NCBI RefSeq assembly: GCF_014650055.1
Contig: NZ_BMUF01000001.1
Span: 620,001-684,000 of the forward strand
Direction of reading: 5' to 3'
Source of the DNA: Streptomyces malachitofuscus
Lineage (GTDB): Bacteria; Actinomycetota; Actinomycetes; Streptomycetales; Streptomycetaceae
DNA length: 64,000 nt
Shown here: positions 49,040 through 57,227 of the stretch, piece after piece
Position numbering within the stretch: position 1 is the stretch's first letter
Layout of the letters: each line of letters starts with the position of its first letter
Translations under genes and position numbers: made by a program
The notes under the pieces: generated by a model
Database searches by the model: none
The model's input: the letters and a program-made list of their open reading frames with translations, nothing else
What the model was told of the DNA's origin: nothing

Positions 49040-50263
49040 ATGTCTTCCGCAACTTCCGCATCATCCGCAGCGAACGGCACGACCTCCGTCATCGTCGCGG
49101 GCGCCCGCACCCCCATGGGACGGCTGCTCGGCTCGCTGAAGTCATTCTCCGGAGCCGACCTCGGCGGCTTCGCGATCAAGGCCGCCCTCGACCGTGCGGG
49201 GATCGGTGGCGACCAGGTCCAGTACGTGATCATGGGCCAGGTGCTCCAGGCCGGGGCGGGGCAGATCCCGGCCCGCCAGGCCGCCGTCAAGGCCGGCATC
49301 CCGATGAACGTCCCGGCGCTCACGATCAACAAGGTGTGCCTCTCCGGCCTCGACGCCATCGCGCTCGCGGACCAGCTGATCCGCGCGGGCGAGTTCGACG
49401 TGATCGTCGCCGGCGGCCAGGAGTCCATGACCAACGCCCCCCACCTGCTGCCGAAGTCCCGCGAGGGCTTCAAGTACGGCGCGGTGCAGATGCTCGACGC
49501 CATGGCGCACGACGGTCTGACGGACTCCTTCGAGAACATCGCCATGGGCGAGTCCACCGAGAAGCACAACACCCGTCTCGGCATCGCGCGCCCCGAGCAG
49601 GACGAGATCGCCGCCCTGTCCCACCAGCGTGCCGCCGCCGCGCAGAAGAACGGCATCTACGAGGCCGAGATCACCCCGGTCGAGATTCCGCAGCGCAAGG
49701 GCGACCCGGTTCTGTTCAGCAAGGACGAGGGCATCCGCGGCGACACCACGGCCGAGTCGCTCGGCAAGCTGCGCCCGGCCTTCTCGAAGGACGGCACCAT
49801 CACCGCGGGCTCCTCCTCGCAGATCTCGGACGGTGCGGCGGCCGTGGTCGTGATGAGCAAGGCCAAGGCGCAGGAGCTGGGCCTGGAGTGGATCGCCGAG
49901 ATCGGCGCCCACGGCAATGTGGCCGGCCCCGACAACTCCCTCCAGTCGCAGCCGTCCAACGCGATCCGGCACGCGCTGAAGAAGGAGGGCCTGGAGGTTT
50001 CCGACCTCGACCTCATCGAGATCAACGAGGCCTTCGCCGCGGTCGCCGTCCAGTCAATGAAGGACCTGGGCGTTTCCACCGAAAAGGTGAACGTCAACGG
50101 CGGTGCCATCGCCCTCGGTCACCCGATCGGGATGTCCGGCGCGCGGCTGGTGCTGCACCTGGCGCTGGAACTGAAGCGGCGCGGCGGCGGTGTCGGTGCG
50201 GCGGCGCTGTGCGGCGGCGGCGGCCAGGGTGACGCGCTGATCGTGCGGGTACCCAAGGCCTGA
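49040..50263 (+). CDS. Acetyl-CoA acetyltransferase (thiolase)
   Basis: Condenses two acetyl-CoA or cleaves 3-ketoacyl-CoA. The nucleophilic Cys is in '[12 protein letters not shown]', the conserved Asn-Glu in '[12 protein letters not shown]', the catalytic His in '[16 protein letters not shown]' and the second Cys in '[12 protein letters not shown]'. 407 residues. GAAGGGGA lies upstream of ATG 49040. The gene runs directly into meaB (52 bp), suggesting one transcript. Confidence 0.95.
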   Translation: MSSATSASSAANGTTSVIVAGARTPMGRLLGSLKSFSGADLGGFAIKAALDRAGIGGDQVQYVIMGQVLQAGAGQIPARQAAVKAGIPMNVPALTINKVCLSGLDAIALADQLIRAGEFDVIVAGGQESMTNAPHLLPKSREGFKYGAVQMLDAMAHDGLTDSFENIAMGESTEKHNTRLGIARPEQDEIAALSHQRAAAAQKNGIYEAEITPVEIPQRKGDPVLFSKDEGIRGDTTAESLGKLRPAFSKDGTITAGSSSQISDGAAAVVVMSKAKAQELGLEWIAEIGAHGNVAGPDNSLQSQPSNAIRHALKKEGLEVSDLDLIEINEAFAAVAVQSMKDLGVSTEKVNVNGGAIALGHPIGMSGARLVLHLALELKRRGGGVGAAALCGGGGQGDALIVRVPKA

Positions 50264-50315
50264 GCCCGGTTTCCCTACTGGTTTCCTCTGGTTTCCTCTC
50301 GTGAACGGAGCTGTG

Positions 50316-51287
50316 ATGCAGGACGTCTCCTCGCTGGTCGCCCAGGCCAGGGAAGGCAGGCCACGGGCCGTGGCCCGGCTGATCTCCCTGGTGGAGGGGG
50401 CGTCCCCGCAGCTCAGGGAGGTCATGGCGGCCCTGGCGCCGCTCACCGGCAACGCCTACGTGGTCGGCCTCACCGGCTCCCCGGGCGTGGGCAAGTCGAC
50501 CTCGACCTCGGCCCTGGTGACCGCATACCGCAAACAGGGCAAGCGGGTCGGCGTCCTGGCCGTCGACCCGTCCTCCCCCTTCTCCGGAGGCGCCCTGCTG
50601 GGCGACCGCGTCCGCATGTCGGAGCACGCCTCCGACCCGGGCGTCTACATCCGCTCCATGGCCACCCGCGGCCACCTGGGCGGCCTCGCCTGGGCCGCGC
50701 CGCAGGCCATCCGCGTCCTGGACGCGGCAGGCTGTGACGTGATCCTGGTCGAGACGGTGGGCGTGGGCCAGTCGGAGGTGGAGATCGCTTCCCAGGCCGA
50801 CACGTCCGTGGTGCTGCTGGCCCCCGGCATGGGCGACGGCATCCAGGCGGCCAAGGCCGGAATCCTGGAGATCGGCGACGTCTACGTCGTCAACAAGGCA
50901 GACCGCGACGGCGCCGACGCCACCGCCCGGGAGCTGAACCACATGCTCGGCCTCGGCGAGTCCCGCGCCCCGGGCGACTGGCGCCCCCCGATCGTCAAGA
51001 CGGTCGCCGCCCGCGCGGAGGGCGTCGACGAGGTCGTCGAGGCCCTGGAGAAGCACCGCGCCTGGATGGAGGAGCGGGGGGTTCTCGCGAAGCGGCGCGG
51101 GGCGCGGGCGGCGCGGGAGGTCGAGACGATCGCGGTCACCGCGCTGCGTGAACGCATCGGCGACCTCCACGGGGACCGTCGTCTGGACGCGTTGGCGGAA
51201 CGCATCGTCGCCGGCGAGCTGGACCCGTACCGGGCGGCGGACGAACTGGTGGCGGGGCTGACCCGGGGCGGCTCGTCCGGCACCTGA
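50316..51287 (+). CDS. meaB: GTPase chaperone of B12-dependent mutases, MeaB/ArgK family
   Basis: G3E-family GTPase that protects adenosylcobalamin mutases and gates cofactor loading and repair. P-loop 'GLTGSPGVGKSTSTSALV', switch-like 'DPSSPFSGGALLGDRVRM', 'ETVGVGQSEVEI' and base-specificity motif 'NKADRDG' are all intact. Start at ATG 50316 with GGAG five bases upstream; GTG 50301 or 50313 would add five or one residues. Its likely clients are methylmalonyl-CoA mutase (not in the window) and isobutyryl-CoA mutase (icmA, 58898). Confidence 0.94.
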   Translation: MQDVSSLVAQAREGRPRAVARLISLVEGASPQLREVMAALAPLTGNAYVVGLTGSPGVGKSTSTSALVTAYRKQGKRVGVLAVDPSSPFSGGALLGDRVRMSEHASDPGVYIRSMATRGHLGGLAWAAPQAIRVLDAAGCDVILVETVGVGQSEVEIASQADTSVVLLAPGMGDGIQAAKAGILEIGDVYVVNKADRDGADATARELNHMLGLGESRAPGDWRPPIVKTVAARAEGVDEVVEALEKHRAWMEERGVLAKRRGARAAREVETIAVTALRERIGDLHGDRRLDALAERIVAGELDPYRAADELVAGLTRGGSSGT

Positions 51288-51299
51288 GCAGAGGGTTCT

Positions 51300-51499
51300 T
51301 CGCCCCCGCCGCCCCTTCCCGTCCCGACCCTGGGGGCTGCGCCCCCAGACCCCCCTTTCGGCCCTTCGGGCCTCGTCCTCAAACGCCGGACGGGCTGAAA
51401 TTGTCAGCCGTCCGGCAAAACCAGCCCCTCCGGCGTTTGAGGAGCGGGGGTCCGGGGGCAGCGCCCCCGGGTCGGGACGGGAAGGGGCGGCGGGGGCGA
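51300..51499. repeat. 200-bp composite palindrome between convergent genes
   Basis: Outer arms 51300-51330 and 51469-51499 are 31-bp exact inverse complements. Inside are two C-run/G-run hairpins (around 51331-51347 and 51453-51468), which also pair with each other imperfectly, and a core in which CTCAAACGCCGGA 51378-51390 pairs with TCCGGCGTTTGAG 51429-51441 around a third hairpin (CCGGACGGGCTGA with TCAGCCGTCCGG). The core resembles a repeat common between convergent Streptomyces genes. It lies 12 bp after meaB and 12 bp beyond the PepSY gene stop, so bidirectional termination is the likely role. Confidence 0.9.
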
Positions 51500-51511
51500 G
51501 GACACTCCCGG

Positions 51512-52141
51512 TCAGTCGTCGTCATGGTCGGCCGTGACCGAAGCGGACGTCAGGGCGACGTTCCAGTCCCGTTCGTCCCCGCCGGAGGCGCGCGTCTCCG
51601 CCTCCCAGCCCCGCTCGTCGCCGTCGTCGTCCAGGTCGACGGAGACCACGGTCCCCTTGGCGGCAGCCGCCTTCGCGGCGTCCTCGGCCGTCACCGACGC
51701 CCCCTTCAGCGCGGCCCGTACCTCGTCGGCGTCGTCCTCGTCGTCCTCCGAGGAGCCCAGGACCTTGCCGGTGTCCGGGTCGACGCGCACGCTGTGCCAG
51801 GTGTCGCCCTTGCCGAGGACGTCCACCTCCCAGACCGCGTCGTCCAGTTCGGCGGACACCGCCGTACCCGGCGTGTGCTTCAGCGCGGCGGCGATGGCGT
51901 CGGCGGCGGTCACGTCACCGGAGACGGCACGCTCGTCGCGGTCGTCGTCGCGCGCGTTGTCGTCCTGCCCGTCGTCATCTCGCGCGTCGTCGTCCTGCCC
52001 GTCGTCATCCCCGGCCCGGGTCTCCGTCTGCGCCACGGGCGCCGACCCGTCGTCGTCCCCCGAGACCGCGATGGCCGTCGCCGTACCCCCGCCGACCAGA
52101 GCCGCGGCCGTGACGACGGCGATCACGATGTTGCGCTTCAT
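51512..52141 (-). CDS. Secreted or membrane-anchored protein with two PepSY domains and an Asp-rich linker
   Basis: 209 residues: an N-terminal signal/anchor ('IVIAVVTAAALVGGGTATAIA'), then a linker almost entirely of Asp, Arg, Gln and Asn (about residues 44-70), then two PepSY domains ('AADAIAAALKHTPGTAVSAEL' and 'AEDAAKAAAAKGTVVSVDL'). PepSY domains are often external inhibitors or modulators. It is divergent from the rapA1/rapA2 two-component genes, whose kinase also has an Asp-rich external segment. ATG 52141 has GAGGAA upstream. Confidence 0.9.
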   Translation of the reverse strand: MKRNIVIAVVTAAALVGGGTATAIAVSGDDDGSAPVAQTETRAGDDDGQDDDARDDDGQDDNARDDDRDERAVSGDVTAADAIAAALKHTPGTAVSAELDDAVWEVDVLGKGDTWHSVRVDPDTGKVLGSSEDDEDDADEVRAALKGASVTAEDAAKAAAAKGTVVSVDLDDDGDERGWEAETRASGGDERDWNVALTSASVTADHDDD

Positions 52142-52210
52142 GTGAGTTCCTCCCGAGTCGCTGCGTTTTCGCTCTGTACGGCAATCAATCTCGCCGACCG
52201 ACGCTGAGAG

Positions 52211-52240
52211 CAACCTGAAGCCACCTGAAGCGTTCTTCAG
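52211..52240. promoter_or_regulatory. Direct repeats in the PepSY / response-regulator divergent promoter
   Basis: CCTGAAG occurs at 52214-52220 and 52224-52230 (10-bp period), followed by an inverted TTCTTCAG at 52233-52240. One helical turn spacing is typical for OmpR-family dimers. The site sits 25 bp before the regulator start and 70 bp before the PepSY start. Confidence 0.5.
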
Positions 52241-52264
52241 CTTCCCTTTGCCACCCTTGACGAC

Positions 52265-52930
52265 ATGCGCCTGCTGATCGTCGAGGACGAAAAACGCCTC
52301 GCCCTCTCCCTCGCCAAGGGCCTCACCGCCGAGGGCTACGCCGTGGACGTCGTCCACGACGGCCGGGAGGGGCTGCACCGGGCCACGGAGGGCACGTACG
52401 ACCTGCTGATCCTCGACATCATGCTGCCCGGCATGAACGGCTACCGCGTCTGCGCGGCCCTGCGCGCCGCCGGACACGACGTGCCGATCCTGATGCTCAC
52501 GGCCAAGGACGGCGAGTACGACGAGGCCGAGGGGCTGGACACCGGCGCCGACGACTACCTCACCAAGCCGTTCTCCTACGTCGTCCTGGTCGCCAGGATC
52601 AAGGCGCTGCTGCGCCGCCGGCAGGGCCCCGGCGCCTCCCCGGTCCATGTGCACGGCGACCTCAAGGTCGACACCGCCGCCCGCCGCGTGTACCTGGGCG
52701 AGGACGAAGTGGCCCTGACCGCCAAGGAGTTCGCGGTCCTGGAGCACCTCGTGCTGCGGGCCGGCGAGGTGGTGTCCAAGGCCGACATCCTGGAGCACGT
52801 CTGGGACTTCGCCTACGAGGGCGACCCCAACATCGTCGAGGTCTACGTCAGCGCCCTGCGCCGGAAACTGCGCGCCGGACTCATCCGTACCGTGCGCGGT
52901 GCCGGCTACCGGCTGGAGTCGGCGCCGTGA
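52265..52930 (+). CDS. rapA1: OmpR-type response regulator
   Basis: The receiver domain has 'RLLIVEDEKRLALSL' (acidic pair), the phosphate-accepting Asp in 'YDLLILDIMLPGMNGY' and Lys in 'DDYLTKPFSY'; the C-terminal winged helix is 'ALTAKEFAVLEHLV' to 'IRTVRGAGYRL'. 221 residues. The position matches SCO5403, described with SCO5404 as the RapA1/RapA2 pair affecting antibiotic production; I apply the names on synteny. GTGA overlap with the kinase gene. Confidence 0.9.
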   Translation: MRLLIVEDEKRLALSLAKGLTAEGYAVDVVHDGREGLHRATEGTYDLLILDIMLPGMNGYRVCAALRAAGHDVPILMLTAKDGEYDEAEGLDTGADDYLTKPFSYVVLVARIKALLRRRQGPGASPVHVHGDLKVDTAARRVYLGEDEVALTAKEFAVLEHLVLRAGEVVSKADILEHVWDFAYEGDPNIVEVYVSALRRKLRAGLIRTVRGAGYRLESAP

Positions 52931-54384
52931 GCCGGCTGTTCGGATCGGTCCGCGCACGGGCGACGCTCGGAGCGGTCCTCGTCGTCGCGGTGGCCCTGGT
53001 CGCGGCGGGCACGGCCGTGCTGCTGTCGCTGCGCTCCAATCTGATCGGGGAGGCGGGCACCGAGGCGGAGCGCTCCGCGCGGGCGGTCGCCGCCGAACTC
53101 GCGGCCCGGACGCCGTACGACAGGCTCTCCGGGCTGGACACCGAGGGCCGGCCGGTGCAGATCGTCGACGAGGACGGCACGCTGGTCGCGGCCTCCGAGG
53201 ACCTGGAACGGATCACCGGCACGGCGACGGCCGAAGTGACGCCGTCGCCGTCACCGCCCGACGCGGATGATGACGACGACGCGGACGACTCCCGCGACGA
53301 CGACTCGCGGGACGACTCCGGTGACGACGACTCCGGCGAGTCCCTGGAGGTCGGAGAGATCGCCCGCGGGGTCACCTTCGAGAACGGCTCCGCGACGATC
53401 GACGGCGACAGCGAGGACTACCGCTTCGCCGCCGTCGACGTGCAGACCCCCGACCGGGGCCGGCTGACGGTCCACGCCGGCGCCCCGCTCGCCGCCGAGC
53501 ACAGCGCGGTGAGCACCGCGCTGACCGGGATGCTCATCGGCCTCCCCGTCCTGCTCGGCGTGGTCGCCGGCGTGACCTGGCTGGTCACCGGGCGCGCCCT
53601 GCGTCCGGTGGAGGGCATCCGCCGGGAGATGGCCGCGATCACCGCCTCCGAGGATCTCGCCCGCCGCGTGCCCGAACCGGCGACGCACGACGAGGTTGCC
53701 CGCCTGGCCCGCACCACCAACGCCACGCTCACCGCGCTGGAGGCGTCCGTGGAGCGGCAGCGGCGGTTCGTCGCCGACGCCTCGCACGAGCTGCGCAGCC
53801 CGATCGCGTCGCTGCGGACGCAGCTGGAGGTGGCCGCCGCCCATCCGGAGCTGCTCGACCTGGACGGCGCCGTCGAGGACACCGTGCGGCTCCAGCAGCT
53901 CGCCGCCGATCTGCTGCTGCTCGCCCGGCTGGACGCGGGGGAGCGGCCCGTCGACGCCCGGGTGGACCTGGCCGCACTGGCCCGCGAGGAGGCCGCCGGG
54001 CGTCCGGGGGTGACGGTGGACGCGGAGCCGGCGGAGGTGACCGGATCGCGGGGACAGCTCGGCCGTGTGCTCGCCAACCTGCTGGACAACGCCCGTCGTC
54101 ACGCCCGCGAGCGGGTCACTGTGACCGTGCGGCGGGAGGGCGCGTGGGCGGTGCTCGGCGTGGCCGACGACGGCGAGGGCGTGGCCGAGGCCGACCGGGA
54201 GCGGATCTTCGAGCGGTTCGTACGGCTGGACGCGGCCCGCAGTCGCGACGACGGTGGCGCGGGACTGGGGCTGGCGATCGCGAGGGACGTCGCCGTACGG
54301 CACGGCGGGACGCTCACCGCGGGTGCGGCGCCGGCCGGCGGAGCCCTGTTCGAACTCCGCCTGCCGCTCGCCCGCTCGGGCTGA
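52927..54384 (+). CDS. rapA2: Sensor histidine kinase with Asp-rich extracellular region
   Basis: Partner kinase of the adjacent regulator. N-terminal membrane segment near residues 12-33, an external domain of about 165 residues containing a run of Asp/Ser/Arg (about 115-140), a second membrane segment ('GMLIGLPVLLGVVAGVTWLV'), HAMP, phospho-His in 'FVADASHELRSPIASL', N-box 'NLLDNARRH' and G-boxes 'DDGEGVAEADRERIFE' and 'GGAGLGLAIARDV'. GTG 52927 overlaps the regulator stop. The acidic loop suggests sensing of cations or basic peptides (inference). Confidence 0.93.
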   Translation: MSRLFGSVRARATLGAVLVVAVALVAAGTAVLLSLRSNLIGEAGTEAERSARAVAAELAARTPYDRLSGLDTEGRPVQIVDEDGTLVAASEDLERITGTATAEVTPSPSPPDADDDDDADDSRDDDSRDDSGDDDSGESLEVGEIARGVTFENGSATIDGDSEDYRFAAVDVQTPDRGRLTVHAGAPLAAEHSAVSTALTGMLIGLPVLLGVVAGVTWLVTGRALRPVEGIRREMAAITASEDLARRVPEPATHDEVARLARTTNATLTALEASVERQRRFVADASHELRSPIASLRTQLEVAAAHPELLDLDGAVEDTVRLQQLAADLLLLARLDAGERPVDARVDLAALAREEAAGRPGVTVDAEPAEVTGSRGQLGRVLANLLDNARRHARERVTVTVRREGAWAVLGVADDGEGVAEADRERIFERFVRLDAARSRDDGGAGLGLAIARDVAVRHGGTLTAGAAPAGGALFELRLPLARSG

Positions 54385-54390
54385 GGGCCG

Positions 54391-54867
54391 TCAGGGACGC
54401 CCTCTCTGGCCCCGCAGATGCTCGGCGATGGGCTTCAGCGCCTTGTCGAGCTCGATCAGCGCCTCGGGGGAGAGGAGGTCGATGAAGTGCCGGCGCACGG
54501 ACGCCACGTGGTGCGGCGCGACCTTCTGCATGGTCTCCATGCCGTGCTCGGTGAGGACCGCGTACAGTCCGCGGCGGTCGGACTCGCAGTTCTCCCGCCG
54601 GACCAGGTTCGCGTTCTCCATGCGGGTGATCTGGTGCGAGAGGCGGCTCTTGGACTGCATGGTGGCGGAGGCGAGGTCGCTCATCCGCATCCGCCGGTCC
54701 TCCGACTCGGACAGGTTCACCAGGATCTCGTAGTCGTTCATTGTCAGGCCGAACGGCTGCAGATCCTTCTCGAGCTGGTAGGTCAACAGCTTGTTGACCT
54801 CCAGGTGGGTGCGCCAGGCGCACTGCTCCGCGTTGGTCAGCCAGCGGGTGGCCGTCTCGGTCTCCAT
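54391..54867 (-). CDS. absC: MarR-family regulator AbsC
   Basis: 158-residue winged-helix protein: 'LQPFGLTMNDYEILVNLSES', recognition helix 'SKSRLSHQITRMENANLV' and wing 'RRENCESDRRGLYAVLT'. It matches AbsC of S. coelicolor (SCO5405), a zinc-responsive regulator that affects antibiotic production and zinc genes. TAGACT at 54879-54874 on its strand ends 6 nt before the ATG, predicting a leaderless transcript. It is convergent with the kinase gene (6-bp gap) and downstream of three AIM24 genes on the same strand. Confidence 0.92.
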   Translation of the reverse strand: METETATRWLTNAEQCAWRTHLEVNKLLTYQLEKDLQPFGLTMNDYEILVNLSESEDRRMRMSDLASATMQSKSRLSHQITRMENANLVRRENCESDRRGLYAVLTEHGMETMQKVAPHHVASVRRHFIDLLSPEALIELDKALKPIAEHLRGQRGRP

Positions 54868-54873
54868 GAATGA

Positions 54874-54879
54874 AGTCTA
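54874..54879 (-). promoter_or_regulatory. -10 box of absC, leaderless configuration
   Basis: TAGACT on the minus strand ends 6 nt before the absC ATG at 54867, placing transcription start at or next to the start codon. TTCGCC 16 nt upstream is a poor -35. The short inverted element AAGTT...AACT around 54887-54903 may be an operator. Confidence 0.5.
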
Positions 54880-54915
54880 CCTAAGGAAGTTGAAAGGCGA
54901 ACTAATGAGGCTTCC

Positions 54916-54949
54916 GTGTGACATCGCGGTCAGGCGTTCGATGTCACAC
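54916..54949. terminator. 11-bp inverted repeat between the AIM24 genes and absC
   Basis: GTGTGACATCG 54916-54926 and CGATGTCACAC 54939-54949 are exact inverse complements around 12 nt. It lies 15 bp beyond the stop of the last AIM24 gene and about 40 bp upstream of the absC -10 box. It may terminate the AIM24 transcript, bind a regulator, or both. Confidence 0.55.
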
Positions 54950-54964
54950 CCCGCACACTACCGC

Positions 54965-55741
54965 TCACAGCCCGAAGCGACGCTGGAGGTCTCCCAGCTG
55001 TCCGGGAAGACGCGGTGCCCCCGCCCCCTGCCCATGGCCGCCCGGCACCCCGCTCCCGGGCACCCCCGGCTCGTGCGGAGTGACGCCCGTGGCCTGCTCC
55101 GCCATCAGCGTCTCGGACGACTGGAGCAGCACCGTGCCCGCCCCCACGAACTCGAACTGGTGCTCCTCGCCCGAGGCCCCGCCCAGGCCTGTCATCGCAC
55201 GTAGACCGCCCATGACGCCGGTCATGTAGCCGTGGTCGTAGTGGTGGCACGGGGACGGGCAGTCCGCCCAGCCGACCAGCGCCTGCGGGTCCACCCGGAT
55301 CGGCGGTTCCATGAACACCACCGGACCGTTGGACGCGGCGACGAACTTCCCGGTTCCGATCAGGGTCAGAAAACCCGGCACGATCGACTGCTTGAGCGAC
55401 AGACTTGGCTGAAAAGCTAGCAAGTTGCCCGAGCGAATGGTCAGGTTGCCGTCCTCGAGGTCGTACGAATTCACGTCGAAGGCCCGGTCGGCGAGGAGCA
55501 TCTTGCCCGAGCCCTCCGCCACGACCCAGTCGCTCGCGTGCAGAGGCGAATGGAACGACGTACGGACAAGTCGGTCGAGTCGCCCGTGTCCGATGCCGTT
55601 GAACTCGATCGAGCCGTAGTAGGCGATCATCTTCCCCTTCTGCATGAACCACTGGGTGCCCTTGAGCTCCACGCAGAAGGTGTAGTGATCGACGTTGTCG
55701 TCGGACGGCAGCGTCATCGGGTCGTGCACAGGGCCGCTCAC
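54965..55741 (-). CDS. AIM24-family protein 1 (with Cys/His cluster)
   Basis: 258 residues with the beta-helical AIM24 (TIGR00266-like) repeats: 'GKMLLADRAFDVNSYDL', 'LTIRSGNLLAFQPSL' and 'HQFEFVGAGTVLLQSSE'. Unlike its two neighbours it contains 'WADCPSPCHHYDHGYM', a Cys-X3-Cys-His-His-X2-His cluster that could bind a metal, and has a Gly/Pro-rich tail. Function of bacterial AIM24 proteins is unknown. GTG 55741 overlaps the stop of the upstream copy by four bases. Confidence 0.88.
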   Translation of the reverse strand: MSGPVHDPMTLPSDDNVDHYTFCVELKGTQWFMQKGKMIAYYGSIEFNGIGHGRLDRLVRTSFHSPLHASDWVVAEGSGKMLLADRAFDVNSYDLEDGNLTIRSGNLLAFQPSLSLKQSIVPGFLTLIGTGKFVAASNGPVVFMEPPIRVDPQALVGWADCPSPCHHYDHGYMTGVMGGLRAMTGLGGASGEEHQFEFVGAGTVLLQSSETLMAEQATGVTPHEPGVPGSGVPGGHGQGAGAPRLPGQLGDLQRRFGL

Positions 55742-56388
55742 AGCTTCTCCTCCGATGCCTGGACGTACACGGCACCGCTGCCGCTCAGCTCCAACTGGAA
55801 GGCCTCGCCGGAGCCGCGGCCCACCATGTCCCGCCAGCCGAGGGCGGTCGACAGCTTGTTGCGGACGTCGCCGTGGTGGGCGACGTACGCCTGGGGGTCG
55901 ACGTGCACGGGCCGCTGGGGGGTGATCGGCACCTCGATCACTCCTCCGTGGGCCATCACGGCGACGGCGCCGTGCCCCTTCAGCGACGTCGTGAACAGCC
56001 CCTGCCCGGAGACCTGCCCCCGGACCATGCCCATCACCCCGCCCTGGGAGCCGAGGAACACCGTCCCCTGCTCCAGCGTGCCCTCGAAGGCCAGCAGACG
56101 GTCGGCCTCCACGTACAGCGTGTCCCCGGCGAGGCTGATCACCTGGATGTGATGGCCGCCGTGCCCGAACAGCACCGTGCCGCTGCCCTCGACGGTCATC
56201 AGGGGCGTGTCCTCGTTGGCCACGCGCCGGCCGATCATCGACATCACCCCGCCCTGGCCGCCGGCCGTGTTCGGGGTGAACGAGACCTCGCCCTTGTACG
56301 CGAGCATCGCGCCGCGCTGGCTGAACAGCCGCTGACCGGGCGCCACGGTGGCCTCGATCATCTTGGAGTTGATCTCCCGGAAGCCCAT
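55738..56388 (-). CDS. AIM24-family protein 2
   Basis: 216 residues: 'LFSQRGAMLAYKGEVSFTP', 'GTVLFGHGGHHIQVISL', 'LYVEADRLLAFEGTL' and 'AFQLELSGSGAVYVQASE' are the strand repeats of the family. ATG 56388 begins one base after the stop of copy 3 and has GGGGGAC upstream. The ending 'GSGAVYVQAS' parallels copy 3 closely, supporting tandem duplication. Confidence 0.9.
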   Translation of the reverse strand: MGFREINSKMIEATVAPGQRLFSQRGAMLAYKGEVSFTPNTAGGQGGVMSMIGRRVANEDTPLMTVEGSGTVLFGHGGHHIQVISLAGDTLYVEADRLLAFEGTLEQGTVFLGSQGGVMGMVRGQVSGQGLFTTSLKGHGAVAVMAHGGVIEVPITPQRPVHVDPQAYVAHHGDVRNKLSTALGWRDMVGRGSGEAFQLELSGSGAVYVQASEEKL

Positions 56389-56389
56389 G

Positions 56390-57022
56390 TCAGACGTCCC
56401 CCGCGATCGTGTTGCGCTCACTGGGCTGGACGTAGACCACCCCGTCGCCCTCGAAGCGGATCTGGAAGGCCTCGCCGCCGCCCTCGCCCATCAGCGTGCG
56501 GAAGGTCACACCCGACTGGAAGGACTGCCGCAGATTCCCCTGATGGGCCACATAGGCTCCCGGATCCACCGTCAGCGGGTACTGCGGGCTGACCCGGAGC
56601 AGCACGGCCGGGCCGTCCGACATGATCGCCGCCTGGCCGTGCCCCTCGATCGTGGTCGTGAACAGCCCGTTGCCCTGCGAGGCCCCGCGCAGACCGGTGA
56701 ACGTGGTCCCGGTGCGCAGCCCCCCGTCCGTCGCCAGCAGATTGCTGGACTCCACGTACAGCTTGTCGCCCTGCAGCCCCACCAGATTGATCTCGGAGGC
56801 CCGGTCCGCGAAAAAGCAGGTCCCGTGCCCCTTCACCTCCATCAGTGTCATCTGCTCACCCGTGAGCCGCCGGGTCACCATCCCCCGCAGGCCCTCACCG
56901 CCACCGCTGAGCTTCTTGAAGGCCATCTCGCCGTCGTACGCGACCATGGAGCCGTTCTTCGCCTTCACGGCGTCCCCGGTCATGTCGACGGCGAGCACCT
57001 TGCTGCTCTGAAGTCGGAACAT
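56390..57022 (-). CDS. AIM24-family protein 3
   Basis: First gene of the triplet, 210 residues: 'VKAKNGSMVAYDGEMAFKK', 'GTCFFADRASEINLVGL', 'LYVESSNLLATDGGL' and 'AFQIRFEGDGVVYVQPSE'. ATG 57022 is preferred; GTG 57028 adds two residues and neither has a clear ribosome site. All three copies are spaced by -4 to +1 bases and must be one operon. No signal peptide or membrane segment is visible. Confidence 0.88.
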   Translation of the reverse strand: MFRLQSSKVLAVDMTGDAVKAKNGSMVAYDGEMAFKKLSGGGEGLRGMVTRRLTGEQMTLMEVKGHGTCFFADRASEINLVGLQGDKLYVESSNLLATDGGLRTGTTFTGLRGASQGNGLFTTTIEGHGQAAIMSDGPAVLLRVSPQYPLTVDPGAYVAHQGNLRQSFQSGVTFRTLMGEGGGEAFQIRFEGDGVVYVQPSERNTIAGDV

Positions 57023-57227
57023 CGCCACGCTTGCGACGGTAGCCGCCCCTTTGCCCCGCCGACAGATCCCCGAGGCGGAGTCGCACCCCGAGGGAACCCC
57101 GATGGCCCCTTACGGACCCCCTCCCGTGATCGCGTACGGGGTTTGCCACAATGGACGCGCGCTTGTGCGTGTGTTCACAAGCCGTCCGAACCGTCGACGC
57201 CGACGTCTCTCCCACCGAAGGTGACCC

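Noticed and set aside
51300..51499. Insertion sequence or MITE with terminal inverted repeats
   Set aside because: No transposase and no target-site duplication that I can see; nested hairpins between convergent stops fit a terminator repeat better.
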